Shown here: piece by piece, positions 59,553 through 64,000 of the stretch
How the letters are laid out: each line of letters begins with the position of its first letter
Position numbering within the stretch: position 1 is the first letter of the stretch
From: CAYRNY01 sp964425755
GTDB lineage: Bacteria; Chloroflexota; Anaerolineae; Aggregatilineales; Aggregatilineaceae
NCBI GenBank assembly: GCA_964425755.1
Contig: CAYRNY010000017.1
Coordinates: 1-64,000, forward strand
Length of the DNA: 64,000 nt
Direction: 5' to 3'
The notes under the pieces: generated by a model
What the model saw: only the letters and a program-made list of their open reading frames with translations
The model's database searches: none
What the model was told of the DNA's origin: nothing
Made by a program: the position numbers and the translations under genes

Positions 59553-59834
59553 ATGTACGGCACCATCGCGCGCATGAAAGTCAAACCCGGTATGATGGAC
59601 AAGATGATCGCCTGGGGCAAGAACCAGGACCCGCCCGGCGGCGGCATCACAATCGCGTTGCGTTCTGATGACGATCCGAACGAGCTGTTTCTGGTGGCGC
59701 TCGCACCTGACGAGGAAAGCTACCGGACACGCGCCGCATCGCCAGAGCAACACGAACGCTATCTTGAGATGATCGAATACCTGGAAACCGAGCCGGAATG
59801 GAATGATGGCGTAGTCGTCCAGGCCGATCTGTAG
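59553..59834 (+). CDS. ABM-like small dimeric alpha/beta-barrel protein, copy 2
   Basis: A 93-residue paralogue of the protein at 58959, with the same first 16 residues (MYGTIARMKVKPGMMD), the shared SDDDPNELF block and the same end (EPEWNDGVVVQADL versus EPEWHDGEVVQAEF). The middle has diverged (KNQDPPGGGITIALR). GGAGG lies 7 bases before the ATG. It has its own promoter and its own terminator, so the two copies are separate transcription units and could be separately controlled. Function unknown. Confidence 0.85.
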   Translation: MYGTIARMKVKPGMMDKMIAWGKNQDPPGGGITIALRSDDDPNELFLVALAPDEESYRTRAASPEQHERYLEMIEYLETEPEWNDGVVVQADL

Positions 59835-59858
59835 CGCATCACGTCTTTTTCATTCCAA

Positions 59859-59899
59859 TCGCAGGGGCTGCCGGTCCGGGCAGTGCCCTGCGGGTTCTT
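59859..59899 (+). terminator. terminator after ABM-like copy 2
   Basis: CGCAGGG (59859-59865) pairs with CCCTGCG (59886-59892), with an inner CTGCC/GGCAG stem; TTCTTT follows. Confidence 0.65.
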
Positions 59900-59927
59900 T
59901 GGCCCGCACCTGTCCCCACGTTATAAT
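59899..59927 (+). promoter_or_regulatory. promoter of the 59935 gene, probably giving a leaderless transcript
   Basis: TTGGCC (59899-59904), 17 bases, then TATAAT (59922-59927). The ATG at 59935 is 8 bases after the -10 element, the normal distance to the first transcribed base, so the message probably begins at the start codon. Confidence 0.55.
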
Positions 59928-59934
59928 GCTTCAA

Positions 59935-60381
59935 ATGTCACGACAAGCTACCTACCTGGAGCGCCGGCCCTGGCTGCTGTGGGCGTTGAGCCTGGTCATC
60001 GCCGCGATCGGCGCGATCAACGTGCTGCTGGCCTGGGACCACGTCGCGCGGGCCGGACATTACCGCGATCTGGGCGTGAGCTACCCGCCGCTGCTGCGCG
60101 CGGGGTTCGCGCTGCTGTGGGGCGTGCTGTTCGTCGTGTTCGGCGTGGGGTTGGCGCGGCGGCGGTGCTGGGCGCGGCGCTGGATTCTGGTGCTGGCGAG
60201 TAACTATGGCGCGTTTGGCGTGTTATGGATGATCGTATTCGCCGCGTCGGATTTTGCGCGTGGCCGGATCGTGTTCCAGGCGGCGCTGACGGCGGGGTTG
60301 ATCGCGTTGCTGGCGTGGCTGTTGCGGTGGCGCAGGATACGCTGTCGCTTTCCCGGCGCGGGTGATGCTCATCCCCGTTGA
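59935..60381 (+). CDS. small multi-pass membrane protein, leaderless
   Basis: A 148-residue membrane protein with about four helices (residues 13-33, 55-75, 85-103, 110-128), rich in Trp, Arg and Ala. It starts MSRQATYLERRPW, with no ribosome site before it. The consensus -10 is only 8 bases upstream, so a leaderless start is likely. An alternative upstream TTG at 59899 would place the start inside the promoter. Not recognised; transporter or accessory roles cannot be told. Confidence 0.7.
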   Translation: MSRQATYLERRPWLLWALSLVIAAIGAINVLLAWDHVARAGHYRDLGVSYPPLLRAGFALLWGVLFVVFGVGLARRRCWARRWILVLASNYGAFGVLWMIVFAASDFARGRIVFQAALTAGLIALLAWLLRWRRIRCRFPGAGDAHPR

Positions 60382-60449
60382 TCTGGCATGCCCTGCCGTT
60401 TCGTTACTCTTTGTTCGCTACGTCCCGATTGTCCCGGAGATAGTTCATC

Positions 60450-62009
60450 ATGGCCCAAGGCAACCCGAAGATCGACCAACTGAACCAGATGCGTCTCAAG
60501 AGCGCCGCCGGGGGCGGCCCCGCGCGCGTGGAAAAGCAGCACAAGGCCGGGAAACTGACCGCCCGTGAACGGCTCGACTTGCTGCTGGACCCCGGCAGTT
60601 TCCGCGAGATGGACGCGTTTGTCGTGCACCGCGAGCGTAACTTCGGCATGGATGCGGAAGACAAGCAGTTCCTCGGTGACAGCGTGATCACCGGCTGGGG
60701 CACGATCAACGGGCGGCTGGTCTATGTATACTCGCAGGATTTCACCGTGATGGGCGGCTCCTTGAGCGAGGTCCACGCGCAGAAGATCTGCAAGATCATG
60801 GACCTGGCGATGAAGAACGGCGCGCCAATCATCGGGCTGAATGACTCCGGCGGCGCGCGGATTCAGGAGGGCGTGGTCAGCCTGGGCGGGTACGCGGATA
60901 TCTTTTACCGTAACGTGATGGCGAGCGGCGTGGTGCCGCAGCTCAGCGTGATCATGGGGCCGTGCGCGGGCGGGGCGGTCTACAGCCCGGCGCTGACGGA
61001 TTTCGTGTTCATGGTCAAGGACACGTCGTACATGTTCGTGACCGGGCCGAACGTGGTGCGCGCGGTCACGCACGAGGACGTGACGTTCGAGGAACTGGGC
61101 GGCGCGATGACGCATAACACGCTCAGCGGCGTGAGCCATGTGGCGGCCAACAGCGAAGAGGACTCGCTCTTTTTGGTGCGCGAGATTCTCGGCTACATGC
61201 CGCAGAACAACATGGAAGACCCGCCCTTCGAACCGAGCAAAGATGACCCGCTGCGCACGGAAGACGAGCTCAACACGCTGGTGCCGGACGACCCCAGCAA
61301 GCCGTACGACATCAAAGCGGCGATCAAGCTGATCGTGGACGAGGGGCGTTTTTTCGAGATTCACGAGCATTACGCGCAGAACATCGTGGTCGGGTTTGCG
61401 CGGCTTGGCGGGTACAGCGTGGGCATCGTCGCCAACCAGCCGATGGTGCTGGCGGGTGTGCTGGACATCAAAGCCAGCGAGAAGGCCGCGCGTTTCATCC
61501 GCTTCTGCGATGCGTTTAACATCCCGGTCATCACCTTCGAGGACGTGCCGGGCTTTATGCCGGGCACGGACCAGGAACACGGCGGCATCATCCGCAGCGG
61601 GGCGAAACTGCTGTATGCCTACGCCGAGGCGACAGTCCCCCGGATCACGGTCGTCACGCGCAAGGCTTACGGCGGCGCGTACTGCGTGATGAACTCCAAG
61701 CACCTCAAGAGCGATCTCAACTTCGCCTGGCCCAGCGGGGAGCTGGCCGTGATGGGGCCGGATGGCGCGGTGAACATCATCTTCCGCCGCGAGCTGGAAA
61801 CCGCCGACGATCCCGACGCACGCAAGGCCGAACTGGTGCAGGAATACCGCGAGCGTTTCGCGAATCCCTATGTGGCCGCGTCGCACGGCTTCATCGATGA
61901 TGTGATCGTGCCGTCGGAGACGCGCCCGCGCCTGATCAACGCGCTGGGGATGCTGCAAAACAAACGCGACGCGAACCCGCCCAAGAAGCACGGGAATATC
62001 CCGTTGTAG
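60450..62009 (+). CDS. acyl-CoA carboxylase carboxyltransferase subunit (propionyl-CoA carboxylase beta type)
   Basis: A 519-residue carboxyltransferase of the PccB type. It transfers CO2 from carboxybiotin to acyl-CoA, most likely propionyl-CoA. Family blocks: RLDLLLDPGSF, GGSLSEVHAQKICKIMDLAM, GLNDSGGARIQEGV, GPCAGGAVYSPALTDF, then FEDVPGFMPGTDQEHGGIIRSGAKLLYAY and AYGGAYCVMNSKHL. Specificity between propionyl- and acetyl-CoA depends on few residues and is not decided here, but the presence of methylmalonyl-CoA mutase supports propionyl-CoA. It is followed 10 bases later by the Uma2 gene, and the biotin carboxylase subunit is at 63639. Confidence 0.95.
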   Translation: MAQGNPKIDQLNQMRLKSAAGGGPARVEKQHKAGKLTARERLDLLLDPGSFREMDAFVVHRERNFGMDAEDKQFLGDSVITGWGTINGRLVYVYSQDFTVMGGSLSEVHAQKICKIMDLAMKNGAPIIGLNDSGGARIQEGVVSLGGYADIFYRNVMASGVVPQLSVIMGPCAGGAVYSPALTDFVFMVKDTSYMFVTGPNVVRAVTHEDVTFEELGGAMTHNTLSGVSHVAANSEEDSLFLVREILGYMPQNNMEDPPFEPSKDDPLRTEDELNTLVPDDPSKPYDIKAAIKLIVDEGRFFEIHEHYAQNIVVGFARLGGYSVGIVANQPMVLAGVLDIKASEKAARFIRFCDAFNIPVITFEDVPGFMPGTDQEHGGIIRSGAKLLYAYAEATVPRITVVTRKAYGGAYCVMNSKHLKSDLNFAWPSGELAVMGPDGAVNIIFRRELETADDPDARKAELVQEYRERFANPYVAASHGFIDDVIVPSETRPRLINALGMLQNKRDANPPKKHGNIPL

Positions 62010-62019
62010 GAGGTGACCG

Positions 62020-62577
62020 ATGGGCGTACAAGCGCAGCGCGTGACACTGGCGGAGTTCGAACGATTGGCGCTGCTGCCGGAAAACGTCGACCGGCGGCTA
62101 GCGTACGTTGGGGGGGAGATCGTCGAGGGGGTATCGAACAACTACGCGTCGATGGTCGCGGCGCGCATTGTGGCGCGGCTGGTGCTATACGTCGATGGGC
62201 AGGGCGCAGGCTACGTGACCGGGGCCGATGGCGGTTATAGTGTGGGGCAGGATCGCTACATCCCTGACGCGGCGTTTATCAGTAAAAAAAAACAACCGGA
62301 CCCGCCACACCATACGTGGAATCCGCACCCGCCGCACCTGGCGGTCGAAGTGCTTTCGCCAACGGATGAGCCTGAGGTGCTGCGACTGAAGATCGCGAAC
62401 TATCTCAGCGCGGGCAGCATTGTGTGGGTGGTCAATCCTGACAAGCGGCAGGTCGAACTGTATACACCGGGACTCGCCCCGCAGCGAGTCGGCAGTGACG
62501 GTGTGCTCAGCGGGGGGGATGCGCTGCCGGGATTCACGCTGCCGGTGGCGGCGATATTTCCAGAGGAACAAGACTGA
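62020..62577 (+). CDS. Uma2 family (DUF820) putative nuclease
   Basis: A 185-residue PD-(D/E)XK-fold protein of the Uma2/DUF820 family. The nuclease core is RYIPDAAFIS (catalytic Asp near residue 85) and PHLAVEVLSPTDEPEVLRLKIANYLSAG (ExL, Lys). It ends with PGFTLPVAAIF, also typical. GGAGGTGA lies 5 bases before the ATG, and the gene begins 10 bases after the carboxyltransferase stop, so it is in the carboxylase operon. Uma2 proteins have no firm function; their position here is not explained by the pathway. Confidence 0.9.
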   Translation: MGVQAQRVTLAEFERLALLPENVDRRLAYVGGEIVEGVSNNYASMVAARIVARLVLYVDGQGAGYVTGADGGYSVGQDRYIPDAAFISKKKQPDPPHHTWNPHPPHLAVEVLSPTDEPEVLRLKIANYLSAGSIVWVVNPDKRQVELYTPGLAPQRVGSDGVLSGGDALPGFTLPVAAIFPEEQD

Positions 62578-62587
62578 GAGGTGACTC

Positions 62588-62851
62588 TTGGTAGGTGAGC
62601 AGCGACAACGGGAGCGCATCCCTGCGAGCAGAACGGTTCCAATCGGGTACACGCCGGGCTGGTTTGTGCTCGGCGGGCTGCTGATCGGGGCGCTAGCGGG
62701 CACGCTGGCCGAGCCGCTGGGCGCGGTGCCGGTCGGGATGGCGGTGGGGCTGGCGGCGGGTGTCGGGATCGACTCGCTGCTGAACCACCGCATCAACGGG
62801 CCGTTTGAAGACCCGGTACGGTCCGATCGTGGCCCCGATCGCGTTGCGTGA
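62588..62851 (+). CDS. small glycine-rich membrane protein
   Basis: An 87-residue protein with one or two hydrophobic segments (about residues 26-45, 46-65: FVLGGLLIGALAGTLAEPLG, AVPVGMAVGLAAGVGI). The start is TTG, with AGAGGTG at short spacing. It lies 11 bases after the Uma2 stop. Weak evidence for function; coding by position and pattern. Confidence 0.55.
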   Translation: MVGEQRQRERIPASRTVPIGYTPGWFVLGGLLIGALAGTLAEPLGAVPVGMAVGLAAGVGIDSLLNHRINGPFEDPVRSDRGPDRVA

Positions 62852-62881
62852 ATCGCGATCAGGGCAGAAGGGGGTGCGAAC

Positions 62882-63445
62882 GTGAACGACGACAAGCGCA
62901 CAGGCGTAACGCCGCGGCGCTGGCTGGTGGTCCAGGCGCACGCGGTGCTTGAGTCGGTGGCGACGAGCAATTACGCGTGTTACGGTCGCCAGGGCGTGCC
63001 GCGTTACCCGGTGCCGCGCACCGCGCAACAGCAGCCCGCAGAACCGGTCCTGTGCGTGGAACTGCACATCAGCGCGCCGGATGGATCGTCACGGCTGGCG
63101 CTGGTTGACCTGGAGCTGGCGCGGTACGAGCAAACCGATCGCTACGTGGTGTGGCAGACCTACGACGCAGGCCGGCGGTTGCAGGTGATCTGGACGTGGG
63201 ACTTTTACCGCATCCTGAGTCACGTCGCGCTGCGCTTCGGGCTGCCGGACGGGGGACAGGCGTCGGATGCGCTGTGGCAGTCCGTGCTGGATACCGCACG
63301 CGCGATCGACACGGGTGATACGATCGCGCTGCGGGTGCAGTCTCGCTGTGGCAGCATCGACCAACGCCACACGATCACCGAACGCCCGCATGAATGGGCG
63401 CCGGCCAGCCAACCGGCGGAACACGAGGACAGTCATGAAACGTGA
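62882..63445 (+). CDS. protein of unknown function
   Basis: A 187-residue protein. The start is GTG with AGAAGGGGGTG upstream. It is mostly alpha/beta, with Trp and Arg spread through and a WTWDFYRILSHVALRFGLPD stretch. No motif recognised. It lies 31 bases after the small membrane protein, within the carboxylase cluster. Confidence 0.6.
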   Translation: MNDDKRTGVTPRRWLVVQAHAVLESVATSNYACYGRQGVPRYPVPRTAQQQPAEPVLCVELHISAPDGSSRLALVDLELARYEQTDRYVVWQTYDAGRRLQVIWTWDFYRILSHVALRFGLPDGGQASDALWQSVLDTARAIDTGDTIALRVQSRCGSIDQRHTITERPHEWAPASQPAEHEDSHET

Positions 63446-63638
63446 GCCGCCGTTTCGACGCTCGCCTTGATCGCGCACTGGATCAAGGAAAGCGGGCCGC
63501 AATGACCGGTTGAGTGACCCGGCTGGCGTATATGGCGCGTGGTGATCGCCGGGCCGGAACGCAGCGGCTATCGAAAACCGCCAGACCGTCATCACAGCCC
63601 TGCAACAGCAGGGCGACGCACGAGGAACCGAGGAAACC

Positions 63639-64000
63639 ATGGTCGACACAACACTGATACGCAAACTTATGATCGTCAATCGCGGCGAGATCGCCGTGCG
63701 CGTGATCCGGGCCGCGCGCGAACTGGGCGGCATCCAGACCGTCGCGGTGTACTCGAACGCGGACCGCGAAGCGCTGCACGTGCGTTACGCCGACGAGGCG
63801 TACAACATCGGCGCGCCGGCCCCGCGCGAAAGCTACCTCAACATCGAGAAGCTGATCGACGTGGCGAAACGGTCCGGCGCGGACGCGGTGCACCCCGGGT
63901 ATGGCTTTCTCAGCGAGCGCGCGGAGTTCGCGCAGGCGGTGATTGACGCGGGGCTGATCTGGGTTGGCCCGTCGCCGGACGCGATCGCCAGGATGGGCGA
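63639..64000 (+). CDS. acetyl/propionyl-CoA carboxylase biotin carboxylase subunit (partial)
   Basis: N-terminal 120 residues of an ATP-grasp biotin carboxylase, cut by the window edge. KLMIVNRGEIAVRVIRAARELG (residues 9-30), the later YADEAYNIG, ESYLNIEKLIDVAKRSGADAVHPGYGFLSERAEFA and the beginning of GPSPDAIARMG are diagnostic for biotin carboxylase. It fixes bicarbonate onto biotin with ATP and works with the carboxyltransferase at 60450. GAGGAACCGAGGAAACC precedes the ATG. Whether the biotin carrier domain is fused cannot be seen. Another frame across this stretch (63539-63946) is not coding. Confidence 0.95.
   Translation, partial: MVDTTLIRKLMIVNRGEIAVRVIRAARELGGIQTVAVYSNADREALHVRYADEAYNIGAPAPRESYLNIEKLIDVAKRSGADAVHPGYGFLSERAEFAQAVIDAGLIWVGPSPDAIARMG

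Larger units (their letters stand above)
58892..59945. repeat. tandem duplication covering promoter, ABM-like gene and start of the next gene
   Basis: Two units share the same order: -35/-10, CATAAATAT box 33 bases before ATG, ABM-like gene, hairpin, TTTGGCCCGCAC, then ATGTCACGA. In unit 2 the last element is the start codon region of the 59935 gene. In unit 1 it is a dead remnant (ATGTCACGA at 59403, stop after 8 codons). So the duplicated block ended inside the downstream gene. Confidence 0.7.

Noticed and set aside
63539..63946. Open frame with a different reading frame at the right edge
   Set aside because: It lies across the start of the biotin carboxylase, whose diagnostic motifs are in another frame from 63639.

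Overview
The window is a GC-rich bacterial chromosome segment with densely packed genes on both strands. No phage, transposase, rRNA, tRNA or CRISPR array was found. Several features fit a Chloroflexota lineage, probably Anaerolineae-like: an archaeal-type mevalonate route (HMG-CoA synthase of the archaeal kind, SCP-x-type thiolases, a DUF35 protein), a split methylmalonyl-CoA mutase, GAF-rich histidine kinases, secreted PA14/SH3 and CARDB proteins, and strong AGGAG-type ribosome binding sites. The lineage assignment is an inference from gene content, not from a marker gene.

Layout. 0.1-2.5 kb: DUF35 protein, SCP-x thiolase and a HIT hydrolase. 2.7-6.1 kb: an FHA protein and a membrane histidine kinase. 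6.4-9.5 kb: a ribose/fructose-type ABC importer. 9.9-12.9 kb: a DUF362 iron-sulfur protein, a MerR regulator with a clear operator, and a classical thiolase. 13-19.2 kb: membrane proteins, an AIM24 protein, MeaB and the B12-binding mutase subunit. 19.7-28.3 kb: two phosphofructokinases, one with pyrophosphate-type and one with ATP-type signatures, plus a ParB-like protein, YbaK, 3-hydroxyacyl-CoA dehydrogenase and PlsC. 28.4-35.1 kb: a 1409-residue sensor kinase, then HMG-CoA synthase with a second thiolase that has lost its catalytic residues. 35.4-44 kb: methylglyoxal synthase, an HTH-CHAD fusion, an HD hydrolase, two large secreted proteins and HMG-CoA reductase. 44.3-56.8 kb: a transporter, oxidoreductase, thioesterase, serine hydrolase, methyltransferase, CYTH, ROK kinase, MazG-like and flavodoxin genes. 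57.1-64 kb: large mutase subunit, a tandemly duplicated small ABM-like gene, and an acyl-CoA carboxylase cluster running off the right edge.

Two pathways connect distant genes. Propionyl-CoA to succinyl-CoA conversion uses the carboxylase (60.4 and 63.6 kb), the mutase large subunit (57.1 kb), the B12 subunit and MeaB (15.6-17 kb). Acetyl-CoA to mevalonate uses a thiolase, HMG-CoA synthase (34 kb) and HMG-CoA reductase (42.7 kb).

The observations most worth following up are: the degenerate thiolase next to HMG-CoA synthase, paired elsewhere with an intact thiolase and a DUF35 protein that lacks half its zinc ligands; the tandem duplication at 58.9-59.95 kb, which carried promoter, gene and the start of the next gene; the three phased 10-bp repeats upstream of HMG-CoA synthase; and the MerR operator inside a 19-bp promoter spacer.
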